This document shows, piece by piece, positions 29,094 to 38,949 of a stretch of DNA of 64,000 bases. Position 1 is the first letter of the stretch, and each line of letters begins with the position of its first letter. This DNA comes from Lactococcus formosensis (GTDB lineage: Bacteria > Bacillota > Bacilli > Lactobacillales > Streptococcaceae). The notes beneath the pieces were generated by a model. It was not told where the DNA came from, did not search any database, and was given only the letters and a program-made list of their open reading frames with translations. The stretch covers positions 248,001 to 312,000 of the forward strand of contig NZ_BOVP01000001.1 of NCBI RefSeq assembly GCF_018403745.1. Direction: 5' to 3'. The position numbers and the translations under genes are program-made.

Positions 29094-29858
29094 TTATCCT
29101 CCTATGGAAATGAAGTTATTTAATACCTTTGTTTGTTGGATTTGAGCAGTGATGAAGTCTTTAGGGGAATCAAAATAAATTTCTTCTAGTTGGAGTGTGT
29201 CGTCAAACGCAAGATTTGACGCAAACTCTCGTTCACCTACTGCGGAGATATAGCCGTATTTTTCTAAAGCCCTGATAAAAATATCTGGTCGCGCTTTAAC
29301 AACATCTTTACGTGTAAACTTGAGCAAAAAGCTAGTCATGTATTTCAGAGCATACTCCGGATCAACATCTCCCATAAGCTGATAGACTTCTTGTTCAAGC
29401 ATTGTGAGAGGCAAATGATGCGCTACCTTGTAAAAATAATTAAATAAGCTATCTGTGGCCAAATCATACCGACTTGAAAAATGTAACGTAATAGTGTTGG
29501 TTTTATTTTTCAGCTTTTGCTGGACAATTGACTGTTCAAGCCTCTGCTCCACTTGACTTCCAGCTGCCACAAAAAATGGCGCTTCATAGATATTAACAGC
29601 TATAGGCATTATTTTTGAAGAAAGATCAAAGTCAGCATCAGTAAAAACCTTAAAATTATTGCCATAACGTTTATCTTTACGCCAGATAAAGCCAGCAGCT
29701 ATGAAGCTGTCAAGCTGGCGATCTAAGTTTCTCTCTTGCTCAAAAGCCTTATGAATTTGACGCAACGTTACATCTTCATGTACTTGCAGATAATTAATCA
29801 GTTTTAAGAAAAAAGGCTGACAGGTCAGCCTATTTTCATTAAAAACGCGAATAGGCAT
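29094..29858 (-). CDS. Conserved protein of unknown function between ppaC and pepT
   Basis: 254 aa, soluble, no signal peptide and no membrane segment. It begins [24 protein letters not shown]; residues 20-70 look like a winged-helix-style fold ([35 protein letters not shown]). Streptococci carry a DUF1803 protein beside ppaC, and this may be its counterpart, but I cannot verify that. Its ATG overlaps the ppaC stop (TAATG) and its stop lies 2 nt before pepT, so all three genes are tightly coupled. Function unknown. Confidence 0.7.
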   Translation of the reverse strand: MPIRVFNENRLTCQPFFLKLINYLQVHEDVTLRQIHKAFEQERNLDRQLDSFIAAGFIWRKDKRYGNNFKVFTDADFDLSSKIMPIAVNIYEAPFFVAAGSQVEQRLEQSIVQQKLKNKTNTITLHFSSRYDLATDSLFNYFYKVAHHLPLTMLEQEVYQLMGDVDPEYALKYMTSFLLKFTRKDVVKARPDIFIRALEKYGYISAVGEREFASNLAFDDTLQLEEIYFDSPKDFITAQIQQTKVLNNFISIGG

Positions 29859-30802
29859 TATTTGTTAAACTCTTCAGTAAGTTGTGGTACAACTTGCTTT
29901 TTACGTGAAACGGCACCAGCTAAGAAAGCATGGTCGTCTTCCAACGTAAAGTGGAAAGCTGCTTCAACTTTATCTTTGTGACTCCCGATTTCGACAATTT
30001 CTGAGTTAGAATTTACGATATCTGTAATCATGAAGACAAAGTCATCATAATGTTCAACTTCCATTGCTTTCTTGATGGCAACTTTGACATCATGTAAGCG
30101 AGAAAGTACATCTTGAATTTCAACTGTGTTTACTTGAGCGATACGGATACGGCTGCCATTAAGTTCAAATGTTTTTGCATCAATATCAATGAGTTCATCT
30201 GCTGACTTGTTGTCCAAGTTTGTACCAGCTTTAAGCATAGCCATACCATATTCTTGGAGGTCAACACCAGCAATTTTTGCCAATTCTTCTGCAACTTTGT
30301 GGTCAGTTGCATGTGTTGTTGGTGATTTCAAAAGCAATGTATCTGAAATCAAACCTGAAAGTAAGAGTCCAGCCACTTCACGTGGAATCTCAACACCTGC
30401 TTCAAGGAATTTGCGGTAAACAATTGATGAAGCTGATCCAACAGGTTCAATTGTCATAAACAAAGGAGAAGCAGTGTTGAAGTTTGCCACACGGTGGTGA
30501 TCCACAACGCCAAAGATATTTAATGAAGCGATATCTGCGATTGATTGTTGGAATTCATTGTGATCCGTCAAGATAACTGTATCCACGCCTTCAGCTGCTG
30601 CTGATGTTACGACACGTGGTGCTTCCACACCAAAATAGTCCAAAGCAAACTGTGTTTCTTCATTAGGTGTACCTAATGCAACACACTCTGTATTCAAAGC
30701 TCCAACTGGACGATGGTTGCTCAAATATGAGAAACCATAAGATGATGCGATTGCATCTGTATCTGGTTTTTGATGGCCAAAGACAAAAATTTTATCTGAC
30801 AT
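29858..30802 (-). CDS. ppaC: Manganese-dependent inorganic pyrophosphatase
   Basis: Family II DHH pyrophosphatase that hydrolyses PPi to drive biosynthetic reactions. The 314 aa show the metal-binding [14 protein letters not shown] (about 8-21), the DHH motif [11 protein letters not shown] and the C-terminal DHHA2 domain with [10 protein letters not shown], the phosphate-binding signature. GAGGT precedes the ATG. It starts a three-gene unit with the unknown protein and pepT. Confidence 0.96.
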   Translation of the reverse strand: MSDKIFVFGHQKPDTDAIASSYGFSYLSNHRPVGALNTECVALGTPNEETQFALDYFGVEAPRVVTSAAAEGVDTVILTDHNEFQQSIADIASLNIFGVVDHHRVANFNTASPLFMTIEPVGSASSIVYRKFLEAGVEIPREVAGLLLSGLISDTLLLKSPTTHATDHKVAEELAKIAGVDLQEYGMAMLKAGTNLDNKSADELIDIDAKTFELNGSRIRIAQVNTVEIQDVLSRLHDVKVAIKKAMEVEHYDDFVFMITDIVNSNSEIVEIGSHKDKVEAAFHFTLEDDHAFLAGAVSRKKQVVPQLTEEFNK

Positions 30803-30837
30803 TTCTTTTACCTCATTTATATATTTATATTCGCTTC

Positions 30838-30843
30838 ATTATA
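30838..30843 (-). promoter_or_regulatory. Extended -10 promoter of ppaC
   Basis: Minus strand TGATATAAT, 35 nt before the ppaC ATG. Confidence 0.55.
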
Positions 30844-30913
30844 TCAAAAAAAGAGGATTTACGCACGCTTTCAATCTATTACTGGAAGTGTTCTTGCCTT
30901 AATCTTGGCACTG

Positions 30914-30949
30914 AAAAAACTTGAAAGCCAAATATGGCCTTCAAGTTTT
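30914..30949 (-). terminator. pflA terminator
   Basis: ACTTGAAGGCCA / TGGCTTTCAAGT stem with T-run on the minus strand, directly after the pflA stop. Confidence 0.75.
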
Positions 30950-31742
30950 ATCTAATTCTCTCTAAATATTCTTGATAAGTTTCTGTACCCATGATTGATT
31001 TTGCATTGGACACACGTTCTTTTGTCGGTGGTTTAACACCAGCAAGTGGATATTTCCAGCCTAGTTCACGCCATTTGAATTCCCCCATCGTATGATAAGG
31101 TAAGATTTCAAATTTCAGCACATTATCCAAGGTCTTAACAAATTCCCCTAACTTTTCTAAATCTTCGTCAATATCCGTTTCACCTGGTACAAGCACGTGA
31201 CGGATCCACATGGCTTGTCCTTTATCAGAAAGGTAGCGGGCAAATTCTAAAATATTTTCATTAGGATGTCCCGTCAAAACCTTATGACGTTTTGAATCAA
31301 TCTCTTTCAAGTCCAGCAAGACAAGATCTGTAACATCAAGAAGCTCATCAATACGAGAAGTAATATATTCGTCTGTTCTAAATGGACGAGCCGAAGTATC
31401 TAAAGTAGTATGAATACCTAAACTTTTAGCATATTGGAAAAGAGCGATGACGAAGTCAATTTGCAACATGGCTTCACCACCCGATACAGTAATTCCACCT
31501 TTTTCACCCCAAAAACCCCGGAAACGAAGTGCTTCGTCCATCACATCTTCTACCGTACGTGTCGTTGCTTTTTCGTTTTTCAACGCCCACGTGTCTGGGT
31601 TATGACAGTATTTGCAACGCATTTGACAACCTTGCATAAAAACAATAAAACGTACGCCTGGACCATCTACAGAACCAAAGGATTCTGTGGAATGAATTAG
31701 GCCGGTTACTTTTTTGGCTTCTTCAATATTTGTATCAGTCAT
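30948..31742 (-). CDS. pflA: Pyruvate formate-lyase activating enzyme
   Basis: Radical SAM enzyme that installs the glycyl radical on PflB under anaerobic conditions. The 264 aa carry the CxxxCxxC cluster motif (CQMRCKYC), the SAM-binding GGE segment (TVSGGEAM) and PFL-AE type motifs (STESFGSVDGPGVRFIVF). Its target pflB is at 51140-53473, so the two are unlinked here. A promoter with TTGATA-17-TATGAT lies just upstream. Confidence 0.95.
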   Translation of the reverse strand: MTDTNIEEAKKVTGLIHSTESFGSVDGPGVRFIVFMQGCQMRCKYCHNPDTWALKNEKATTRTVEDVMDEALRFRGFWGEKGGITVSGGEAMLQIDFVIALFQYAKSLGIHTTLDTSARPFRTDEYITSRIDELLDVTDLVLLDLKEIDSKRHKVLTGHPNENILEFARYLSDKGQAMWIRHVLVPGETDIDEDLEKLGEFVKTLDNVLKFEILPYHTMGEFKWRELGWKYPLAGVKPPTKERVSNAKSIMGTETYQEYLERIR

Positions 31743-31771
31743 AAGCTTTTCCTCTTCTTCAGTATGCTTTT

Positions 31772-31800
31772 ATCATACCTCAAATCTTACTTATTATCAA
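31772..31800 (-). promoter_or_regulatory. pflA promoter
   Basis: Minus strand -35 TTGATA (31795-31800), 17-nt spacer, -10 TATGAT (31772-31777). Confidence 0.55.
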
Positions 31801-31808
31801 CTTCTTTT

Positions 31809-33269
31809 CTAAGCTCTTAATTTTCCATCATCAAACAGATTTACCACAAAAGTGATTATGCAAAGAAGTAAAGCTAAGAAGAAAACATTGTGTAGAGCCC
31901 CCAGAACGATTTGTTCTAATTGCCCATGAATTTTATCTGGAACAACTGCATTCGAAGCTGTACTGATAAACTCGTTAACATTTTTAAAACTTACTTCAGG
32001 AAATTTACTTAGTCCTGCATTAATGCCTAAGGAAAATGCTAGCCCCAATATCCCGGTCATCATTGCCTGACCTAAAGTTCGTCCTAACACAACGAGAGAA
32101 CTTGCTTGACCAACCATTTCAGCAGGCACCATTTTTTGCGCCAAAAGTGTTGTTGTTGAGAGTATAACACCCATGACACTTCCTGTGAAAGCTGAAATAA
32201 TGTAAAAACCTTCGATTGGGAAAGCAACACTTGAAAGAACTAGGGGAATGTAGACAAGGATAAGAATACCTACTAAAACTGTATAAAGTCTCTTCGGCGC
32301 AAAACGTCGTAAAAGAAAACCAACAAAGAAACTGGTTACCATCCAAAACAATGATGTAGGTGTTAATGCAAGACCTGCAACAAAGGCTGGAACGCGGTAA
32401 ATGGCTTGTAGCCAAATAGGAAAATAAATATTGAAAGCAATCAAGCAACCACTTAAAAGCATTGAAATAATAATCTGAATACTGAAAGTCCTTGTTTTAA
32501 ACATTTCTAAATTAAATAAAGGATCGACTGCTTTTTTCTCTGTGCGAATAAAAATGATGCTGGCCGCAACAATCAAAAGGAGGAGCACAAGCTCTAATAG
32601 CCAATTGATTGTGGAAGCTGACATTTCTTGAAACATCAGTAATAATGAAACTAAAAGTACAGATAGAGAGACAATACCTGCCCAGTCCATCGGTTGTTTT
32701 GCTGTTTTTTCGTGTACATCCTTATAACCAAAAATTGTAAGCAAAAGTGTGATCAATCCCAAGGGCACATTGATGAAGAAAACCCCGTGCCAACCCAACG
32801 TATCAACAATCCATCCGCCAAGTAACGGGCCTACTAAAGCTGAAATCGCCCAAGCTGTATTATTCAACGCCATAATTTTTGCACGCTCTTCAAAATCAAA
32901 TAAATCAGCTATAATTGTGAATGTCAAAGGCATAACCGCTCCGGCCCCCACACCTTGAAGCGCTCGAAAAATAATAAGGAATAGCATATTGGGTGCGATA
33001 CCACAAAGTACCGAACCGATCACAAAAGAAACAAGGCCAAAGATAAAAATATTTTTCCGTCCCAGATTATCCGCCAACTTCCCATAGATTGGTGTGGCAA
33101 TAGCTGAAATCAGTAAATAAATAGCAAAAACCCAACTTTGTAATTCTAGACCTTTCAACTGTGAAATAATCGTTGGCATGGCTGTGGTCACAATTGTAAC
33201 CTCAACAGATGTCATAAATGTTGCAATAAAAATAGCTATAACAATAGCCAGATGTTCTTTTCTTTTCAT
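31809..33269 (-). CDS. MFS drug exporter, DHA2 family (EmrB/QacA)
   Basis: Proton-driven multidrug exporter of the 14-TM DHA2 group, 486 aa with 14 hydrophobic segments. Motif A of the major facilitator family is visible as GKLADNLGRKNI in loop 2-3, and motif C (antiporter) as LVGPLLGGWIVD. GGAGGAG precedes the ATG. A TGATAAAAT -10 near 33308 suggests monocistronic expression. The substrate is unknown; no regulator gene is adjacent. Confidence 0.88.
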   Translation of the reverse strand: MKRKEHLAIVIAIFIATFMTSVEVTIVTTAMPTIISQLKGLELQSWVFAIYLLISAIATPIYGKLADNLGRKNIFIFGLVSFVIGSVLCGIAPNMLFLIIFRALQGVGAGAVMPLTFTIIADLFDFEERAKIMALNNTAWAISALVGPLLGGWIVDTLGWHGVFFINVPLGLITLLLTIFGYKDVHEKTAKQPMDWAGIVSLSVLLVSLLLMFQEMSASTINWLLELVLLLLIVAASIIFIRTEKKAVDPLFNLEMFKTRTFSIQIIISMLLSGCLIAFNIYFPIWLQAIYRVPAFVAGLALTPTSLFWMVTSFFVGFLLRRFAPKRLYTVLVGILILVYIPLVLSSVAFPIEGFYIISAFTGSVMGVILSTTTLLAQKMVPAEMVGQASSLVVLGRTLGQAMMTGILGLAFSLGINAGLSKFPEVSFKNVNEFISTASNAVVPDKIHGQLEQIVLGALHNVFFLALLLCIITFVVNLFDDGKLRA

Positions 33270-33344
33270 ATCTCCTCCTCTGTTCTATATCTTTATTTCT
33301 TTTACATTTTATCATAGTTTTTTTGAGAAAGTCAGGACAGTAAA

Positions 33345-33383
33345 AACAAAAAGATAGATTAAAGCTAATCTATCTTTGTTTTT
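33345..33383 (-). terminator. Terminator of the CBS/CorC gene
   Basis: AAAGATAGATTA / TAATCTATCTTT perfect 12-bp stem with T-run on the minus strand. Confidence 0.8.
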
Positions 33384-34711
33384 TATTCAGGAAGCTCTAC
33401 ATCGAACTCCACACGAAGTTTTAATATACGATTTCCATCTACTTCTAAACTTGTGAGCGAGAAATGATCTTCTAAGTTATCAATCTTACACATCACTTGT
33501 TGACCTTTTTCTGGTATTTGCCCTGTTTCTGAAAGGAAGAAACCAGCCATTGTGTCTACATCTTTGTTGACCAAATGTGTGCCAAATTCATCATTAAAGT
33601 CATTGATGGTCATTTTACCTTGAACCACATACATGTTCTCACCAATCTTATGAACTTCTGCTTCTGCGATATCAGTTTCGTCTTCAATCTCTCCAACGAT
33701 TTCTTCAATCAAGTCTTCAAGTGTGACGATACCTTCAACGCCCCCATATTCGTTCAACAAAATAGCCATTTGATTTTGGGTATTACGCATCTGAAGCATC
33801 AAGTCATCGACGAAGACGGTTTCTGGAACAAAGAGAGGTTCTTGCAACATCTCACGGAAATCAATATTATCGAAACCGTCAGCAAAGCCTCGAGCTAAGA
33901 TACGTTTGGTGTGAATAATCCCTAAAATATTGTCTTTGTCGTCGTCATAAACAGGAACACGAGAGTAAGACTCGCTGAGCATTTTCTCAATATTTTCTCG
34001 TGGATCATCATTGATATCAATCATGAAGGCATCCGTACGTGGAACCATAATTTCCCGTGCTACAAGTTCATCAAGACTGAAAACACCTGTAATCATTTCA
34101 CGTTCAGAATCATCCAAGGCAGTTTCATCGGTATGCACGAGATACTCAATCTCATCACGTGTCATGTCATCATCACTGCTGTCAAACTTGATTGGGAAGA
34201 TTCTTGCAAGCCCATTTATCGTAATGGTCAACAACCAAATGAACGGTTTTAAAACCACACCAATCGCCATCAGAGGACGAACCATTTTCAAGGCTGCTTT
34301 TTCTTTAAGGGCCTGTGCGATACGTTTAGGGAAAAGCTCACCAAATACAATAGTAAAGAAAGTCAAAATAACCAAGATAATGATTTTACTTAAGGTTTGG
34401 GCAAAGCTTGTGTCACCAAATAGCGGTGCAAGCTGAACAGCTAAAGTATCAGCCAAACTTGCACCCGCCACGATATTCAAGAAGGTAATACCAACTTGAA
34501 CAGTTGACAGGAAGTGTGTCGGATTATCGATTACACTTAGCAAGTATTGATACTGCTCATCGCCTTCACTCGCTTTTTGCTCTACACGCGATCGCGATAG
34601 AGAAACGAGTGCCATCTCACTTGCTGAGAAGAATGCGTTCAAAGCCGTAAGAAAAACAAGTAATAAAATCTGTAAAATTATCGAGGTGCTCTCGGGGTCA
34701 GGGTGTGCCAT
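33383..34711 (-). CDS. CNNM/CBS/CorC family membrane protein (hemolysin-like)
   Basis: 442 aa: an N-terminal DUF21/CNNM membrane domain (about 10-190, four hydrophobic segments with FSASEMALVSLSRSRVE), a CBS pair (about 215-335, with VPRTDAFMIDI and NEYGGVEGIVTLEDLIEEIVGEI) and a C-terminal CorC/HlyC domain (about 350-440). Homologues are implicated in Mg2+ or Na+ efflux and sometimes labelled hemolysin. AGGAG precedes the ATG, with TGATATAAT upstream. Transport role is inferred from family data. Confidence 0.88.
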   Translation of the reverse strand: MAHPDPESTSIILQILLLVFLTALNAFFSASEMALVSLSRSRVEQKASEGDEQYQYLLSVIDNPTHFLSTVQVGITFLNIVAGASLADTLAVQLAPLFGDTSFAQTLSKIIILVILTFFTIVFGELFPKRIAQALKEKAALKMVRPLMAIGVVLKPFIWLLTITINGLARIFPIKFDSSDDDMTRDEIEYLVHTDETALDDSEREMITGVFSLDELVAREIMVPRTDAFMIDINDDPRENIEKMLSESYSRVPVYDDDKDNILGIIHTKRILARGFADGFDNIDFREMLQEPLFVPETVFVDDLMLQMRNTQNQMAILLNEYGGVEGIVTLEDLIEEIVGEIEDETDIAEAEVHKIGENMYVVQGKMTINDFNDEFGTHLVNKDVDTMAGFFLSETGQIPEKGQQVMCKIDNLEDHFSLTSLEVDGNRILKLRVEFDVELPE

Positions 34712-34756
34712 TTTTACTCCTATTTTTTAGTAATATGAAAACTATTATATCATAGT

Positions 34757-35878
34757 TTAATCGTTTTGAAATATTTTTTTCTTTTCTTGCTCACGATGAT
34801 TGTGCCATAGCCCAGCAAGGAACTTCACAATTTCTTTAACCAATGAGTAGACAGGTACGGCAATAATCATACCTAGAATCCCATACAAACTTCCTGAAAC
34901 CAGCATTAAAACCATGACTGTCACAGGATGGACGCGAACAGCATTCCCTACAATCTTAGGATAAACTAGATTGCCATCAATCTGTTGTAGAATCAAAACA
35001 TAAGCGACAGCAAGTACAGCTGTCCAAGGTTGTGTAAACGCCAGAGTGAAAATTACTGGTAAAACGCCAATATAAGGTCCTGCATAAGGAATCAAGTTGG
35101 TAATAGCTGAAAAGCTAGCAAACAAGAAGGCATAAGGAATACCGAACAGCATATAACCTACAAAGACAAAGATGAAGACCAAAAGTGAGTCCAAAGCAAC
35201 GCCCGAAATATAACGAGAAATTGTCGCATTCATCTTCTCAAGAAGTTCAACGAATCCAAGTGGATCTTCACGAAAAATCGTGCGTTTCAAAGAAGGAAGT
35301 AACTTTTCACCATCTTTTAGCATATAGTAAAGTAGGATAGGAACTAAGATAGCAACCATAACTACCGAGGAAATGATACCTACGATACTTCCAACACTGT
35401 CCGTCAAATTTTTAAGCAAGTTGTTCAGGATATCGGTATAAGATACATTAATATTGCTAATCATACTATTAATATCCAACTGGTGGTAAATGTGAGCAAA
35501 TCGCGGATCGTTTTGCAAAGATTCAATCCAATCACGAAACTCAGGAAAAGCTTTTGTGCTGGCATCAATCAAGCTGCTTAACTGAGAAACGACATTAGGA
35601 ATAATGGACGCAATACTCCAAACCACAAGCCCGAACAAGGTAAATAAGACAATCAAAATCGCAAAGAAACGTTTAATTTTCCAACGGGTTTCCATATAAG
35701 TCACTACGGGTTTGAAGATGTAGTAAAGAAAACCCGCGATGATGAAGGGAATAAAGAGCAGGGCCAAAAGAGTTTTGACCGGTTGGAAGAGAAATTCCAG
35801 TTGCATGAGCATAAAAATAAGCAGGGTCGCTGCTAAAATTTCTACTGTCCAAAAAAATAATTTACTGTTTTTAAACAT
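34757..35878 (-). CDS. AI-2E family transporter (PerM/YdbI-like)
   Basis: Membrane protein of the AI-2 exporter superfamily, 373 aa with about eight hydrophobic segments; the conserved tail NLIPYAGPYIGVLPVIF ... QQIDGNLVYPKIVGNAVRVHPVTVMVLMLVSGSLYGILGMIIAVPVYSLVKEI is clearly visible in pieces. AGGA lies 5 nt before the ATG. Members have been linked to autoinducer-2 export or Na+/H+ exchange; the substrate here is unknown. A 46-nt gap separates it from the CBS/CorC gene. Confidence 0.87.
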   Translation of the reverse strand: MFKNSKLFFWTVEILAATLLIFMLMQLEFLFQPVKTLLALLFIPFIIAGFLYYIFKPVVTYMETRWKIKRFFAILIVLFTLFGLVVWSIASIIPNVVSQLSSLIDASTKAFPEFRDWIESLQNDPRFAHIYHQLDINSMISNINVSYTDILNNLLKNLTDSVGSIVGIISSVVMVAILVPILLYYMLKDGEKLLPSLKRTIFREDPLGFVELLEKMNATISRYISGVALDSLLVFIFVFVGYMLFGIPYAFLFASFSAITNLIPYAGPYIGVLPVIFTLAFTQPWTAVLAVAYVLILQQIDGNLVYPKIVGNAVRVHPVTVMVLMLVSGSLYGILGMIIAVPVYSLVKEIVKFLAGLWHNHREQEKKKIFQND

Positions 35879-35987
35879 AATATCCTACTAATAAGGGCAA
35901 AAGGCGCCCTTTCTTTTTTTTTAAAGCTATTTATATTATAATTGAAATAAGATTTTTACGCAAATTCAAGATTTCGGGAGGAAATTT

Positions 35988-36434
35988 ATGCAAGTCAAGC
36001 AAACCCGCGACACCATGTCGGAAATATACTGTGATGCATTACGTATTCGTAATACTGTTTTTGTGAAGGAGCAAGGTGTTCCTTTTGATTTAGAAGTCGG
36101 CAGTCCTATTGATGAGGCACATTCCGTGCACTTTGTAGGTTACGAGGATAGTAAAGCCTTAGCAACTGTTCGTCTTTTGGTGGATAGCGAGGATAAGAAA
36201 CACGCTGTGGTCCAACGAATGGCCGTTCTAAAAGAGGAACGTGGCAAAGGCTATGCAAATGTCCTCTTACAAAGTCTTCTTGACTTTTGTAATCAAGCTG
36301 GGATTACACTTTTAACTTTGCATGCGCAACTCAGTGCCAAAGGTCTCTACGAAAAATTCGGCTTTCAAGCACAAGGCGATACCTTCACAGAAGCTGGAAT
36401 CGATCATGTCACCATGTCTTTTGAAATTAAATAA
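35988..36434 (+). CDS. GNAT family N-acetyltransferase (ElaA-like)
   Basis: 148-aa acetyl-CoA-dependent acyltransferase. The N-terminal part RIRNTVFVKEQGVPFDLE and the acetyl-CoA loop in VVQRMAVLKEERGKGYANVLL (Q/RxxGxG/A as R-G-K-G-Y-A) are typical, followed by AKGLYEKFGFQAQGDTF. GGGAGG lies 7 nt before the ATG, with TATAAT near 35936. The acceptor substrate cannot be predicted. Confidence 0.88.
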   Translation: MQVKQTRDTMSEIYCDALRIRNTVFVKEQGVPFDLEVGSPIDEAHSVHFVGYEDSKALATVRLLVDSEDKKHAVVQRMAVLKEERGKGYANVLLQSLLDFCNQAGITLLTLHAQLSAKGLYEKFGFQAQGDTFTEAGIDHVTMSFEIK

Positions 36435-36439
36435 AAAAT

Positions 36440-36478
36440 AAGCGCTCACCTATTCACCGTTGGAGAGCGCTTTCCTTT
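36440..36478 (+). terminator. GNAT gene terminator
   Basis: AAGCGCTC / GAGCGCTT stem followed by TCCTTTATTT. Confidence 0.65.
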
Positions 36479-36514
36479 ATTTATATGCATTATATTAACA
36501 ATTCCTTAAACAAA

Positions 36515-36545
36515 ACTAAACCTCCTTGCTTCAATCAAGGAGGTT
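36515..36545 (-). terminator. Terminator of the UDG-like gene
   Basis: AACCTCCTTG / CAAGGAGGTT perfect 10-bp stem overlapping the end of the gene, followed on the minus strand by TTTAGTTTTG. Confidence 0.6.
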
Positions 36546-37112
36546 GTTCACTCTTATTTTCAACTCTGGCAATACTTCCGTTTCAAACCATGGATTTTTA
36601 CGCAACCAAATATTATTTCGTGGTGAAGGATGTACCAGAGGAAAATATTCCGGTAGATACTGCTCGAAATTACGAACAACATCAGTAATTCGTGTCTGTT
36701 TCGGGACATTAAGGTAGTAAGGAATAGCATAAGAACCAATTAGGATAATCAGCTCTAGCTGAGGCATCTCTGCAATTAATAAAGGATGCCATTTTTCCGC
36801 AAAGCCTTTTCTTGGCGGTAAATCACCAGACTTTCCTTTTCCTGGAAAGTAAAAGTCCATAGGTAAGATGGCAAGCTTGGATGAGCTGTAAAATTCTTCA
36901 TAAGAAATCCCAAGCCACTCACGGAGACGATCCCCAGAAGGGTCATTCCAAAAAAGGCGAGTCTCCTGTGCCCGAATTCCTGGTGCTTGACCTACAATAA
37001 GTATTTTTGCTTCTTGATGTACGGCGTAAAGTGGGTCAATACCTTGTGCCGTATATAGAGTATTTTGCGGATCTTCTTTTATCGCTTGAAAAATTTTTGA
37101 CAGCTTATCCAT
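36531..37112 (-). CDS. Uracil-DNA glycosylase superfamily protein
   Basis: 193-aa member of the UDG superfamily. Motif 1 appears as VGQAPGIRAQETR (near 35-48) and motif 3 as VHPSPRNNIW near 155-165; the central VILIGSYA strand fits the fold. It is not the classical Ung family and resembles the broad 'uracil-DNA glycosylase family protein' group common in lactic acid bacteria. AAGGAG precedes the ATG, 5 nt after ksgA, so it is probably cotranscribed with ksgA. Repair activity is inferred. Confidence 0.8.
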   Translation of the reverse strand: MDKLSKIFQAIKEDPQNTLYTAQGIDPLYAVHQEAKILIVGQAPGIRAQETRLFWNDPSGDRLREWLGISYEEFYSSSKLAILPMDFYFPGKGKSGDLPPRKGFAEKWHPLLIAEMPQLELIILIGSYAIPYYLNVPKQTRITDVVRNFEQYLPEYFPLVHPSPRNNIWLRKNPWFETEVLPELKIRVNNLLD

Positions 37113-37117
37113 TTTAT

Positions 37118-38008
37118 TTATTCTCCTTCTTTGAGAGGAAGTAAAGCATCTGCTAAGCGTGCAAATTCTGGTATTGAGAGTGCTTCAGCACGAATGGTTG
37201 GCGAAATCTCAGCTCGAGCCAAAAGTTCAGTAATTTGTGGTTTTTTATCCTTACCAAAGGCAGATTGTAAGTTGTTCATCAAAGTTTTACGGCGGTGAAC
37301 AAAGGTTGAGTGCATGGTTTTAAAGAAGAAATCTTCATCTTTCACAGCAACCAACGGCTGCTCACGGCGTGTCATCTTCAAGATAGCAGAGTCTACATTA
37401 GGCGCTGGCACGAACACTGTGCGAGGTACAGTGAAAGCGACCTGTGCTTCCATATAATATTGCACCGCTATCGAAAGCGAGCCATAAGCCTTTGTACTTG
37501 GTTTAGCTGCGATACGATCAGCGACTTCTTTTTGCATCATCACTACAAACTCTGTAAAAGGAATCTTGGATTCAATCAAGTGCATGAGGATAGGCGTAGT
37601 AATGTAATAAGGAAGGTTCGCTACAACTTTTATAGGTAAGTTAGGATTTTTGAAGTTCTTGATATGCTCACGCATATCAACTTTCAAAACATCAGCATTC
37701 ACAAGTTGAAAATTATCATAAGGTGCCAAAGTCTCTTCCAAAATCGGAATCAAAGTTTTGTCAATTTCAAAAGCCATCACTTCTGCGGCCTCTTCAAGCA
37801 AATACTGCGTGAGCGAACCGATACCTGGTCCAATCTCGATCACATTGACTTGATCTGAAAGTTCTGCAGTAGCTGTAATCTTTGTCAAAATATTATGGTC
37901 TGTCAAAAAGTTTTGACCAAATTTTTTCTTAAAGTTAAAGTCATGCCGACGTAGAATATCCTGCGTGCGGATGACGTTTGAGATACGATCTATATTTGAA
38001 GTTATCAT
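37118..38008 (-). CDS. ksgA: 16S rRNA dimethyladenosine transferase KsgA/RsmA
   Basis: SAM-dependent enzyme that dimethylates two adjacent adenines near the 3' end of 16S rRNA, a late ribosome-biogenesis checkpoint. The 296 aa contain [12 protein letters not shown], the SAM loop [24 protein letters not shown] (motif IV NLPY) and [11 protein letters not shown]. The ATG has no ribosome site and lies 6 nt after an extended TGCTATAAT, so the mRNA is predicted leaderless; the same promoter-start string occurs at coaE. Confidence 0.95.
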   Translation of the reverse strand: MITSNIDRISNVIRTQDILRRHDFNFKKKFGQNFLTDHNILTKITATAELSDQVNVIEIGPGIGSLTQYLLEEAAEVMAFEIDKTLIPILEETLAPYDNFQLVNADVLKVDMREHIKNFKNPNLPIKVVANLPYYITTPILMHLIESKIPFTEFVVMMQKEVADRIAAKPSTKAYGSLSIAVQYYMEAQVAFTVPRTVFVPAPNVDSAILKMTRREQPLVAVKDEDFFFKTMHSTFVHRRKTLMNNLQSAFGKDKKPQITELLARAEISPTIRAEALSIPEFARLADALLPLKEGE

Positions 38009-38014
38009 AGCTTT

Positions 38015-38020
38015 ATTATA
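38015..38020 (-). promoter_or_regulatory. Extended -10 of ksgA, 6 nt before the ATG
   Basis: Minus strand TGCTATAATAAAGCTATG: TGn + TATAAT + six bases + ATG. Confidence 0.6.
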
Positions 38021-38136
38021 GCAGAATTACTGGAGCAACTCTAGGTTAACCTTATCTACTGAAAATATATGTTGACAGGACAACTCCTCACTCTGTATTC
38101 TGCTGAACTTTTATGATATTAACAAAACTTCTTAAC

Positions 38137-38176
38137 TAAAAAGAAGCTAGCTTTCAAGAACTAGCTTCTTTTTAAT
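38137..38176 (-). terminator. Terminator after the ABC permease gene
   Basis: AAAAAGAAGCTAG / CTAGCTTCTTTTT 13-bp perfect stem with T-runs on both strands. Confidence 0.9.
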
Positions 38177-38178
38177 TT

Positions 38179-38949
38179 TCAAGACCTCAAACCACGACCA
38201 CGCTCGATAAAGTAATAACAAATTGCATAGAGCACAATGACAAAACCAAGTAGCACAAGTAAGCTAATCCAAAGTGCCACATCTTGGACGCCTAAAAAAC
38301 CATAACGAAAGCCCGAAATCATATAGACGATAGGATTGACTTTAGAGATATCCTGCCAGATCGGTGGCAACATAGAGATAGCGTAGAAGACGCCACCAAG
38401 ATAAGTCAAAGGCTGCAAAACAAATGTTGGCACGATTGAGACATCATCAAAAGAACGCGCAAAGACACCGTTAAGAAGCCCAGCCAATGAAAAGAGAAAT
38501 GCTGTCAACAATAAAGTTACAATAATCACGAGCCAAGATTTCACGACTAAAGGAACAAAGAGTAGCGAAATGATCGTCACCAGTGTTCCGACAAAAATAC
38601 CTCGAAGACTTCCGCCAGCTACAAACCCTAAAATAATCACATGCGTTGGTACTGGGGCAACAAGCAGTTCTTCAATATTTTTTTGGAATTTTTGCGAAAA
38701 GAAACTTGAAGAGACATTGGCGTAAGAGCTGGTGATAACAGACATCATGATGAGACCAGGCACGATAAATTGCATATAAGAAAAACCGTGCATATCACCA
38801 ATTCGTGAACCAATCATTTTACCAAAGATAATAAAATAAAGTGTTGTCGTAATCACTGGTGGAACAAGAGTTTGCACCCAAATACGCATAAAACGTGTGA
38901 CTTCCTTAATAGCAAGAGATTTTCCTGCGGTCCAGTAGAGTTTAAACAT
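38179..38949 (-). CDS. ABC-2 type exporter permease (YadH-like)
   Basis: 256-aa membrane subunit of an ABC-2 exporter with six hydrophobic segments; TLYFIIFGKMIG, VPGLIMMSVITSSYANVSSSFF and PLTYLGGVFYAISMLPP are typical of the YadH/NodJ group. I chose the ATG at 38949, preceded by GAGGAGG, which overlaps the 3' end of the ATPase gene; the longer in-frame reading begins inside that gene. It pairs with the ATPase directly upstream. Substrate unknown. Confidence 0.88.
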   Translation of the reverse strand: MFKLYWTAGKSLAIKEVTRFMRIWVQTLVPPVITTTLYFIIFGKMIGSRIGDMHGFSYMQFIVPGLIMMSVITSSYANVSSSFFSQKFQKNIEELLVAPVPTHVIILGFVAGGSLRGIFVGTLVTIISLLFVPLVVKSWLVIIVTLLLTAFLFSLAGLLNGVFARSFDDVSIVPTFVLQPLTYLGGVFYAISMLPPIWQDISKVNPIVYMISGFRYGFLGVQDVALWISLLVLLGFVIVLYAICYYFIERGRGLRS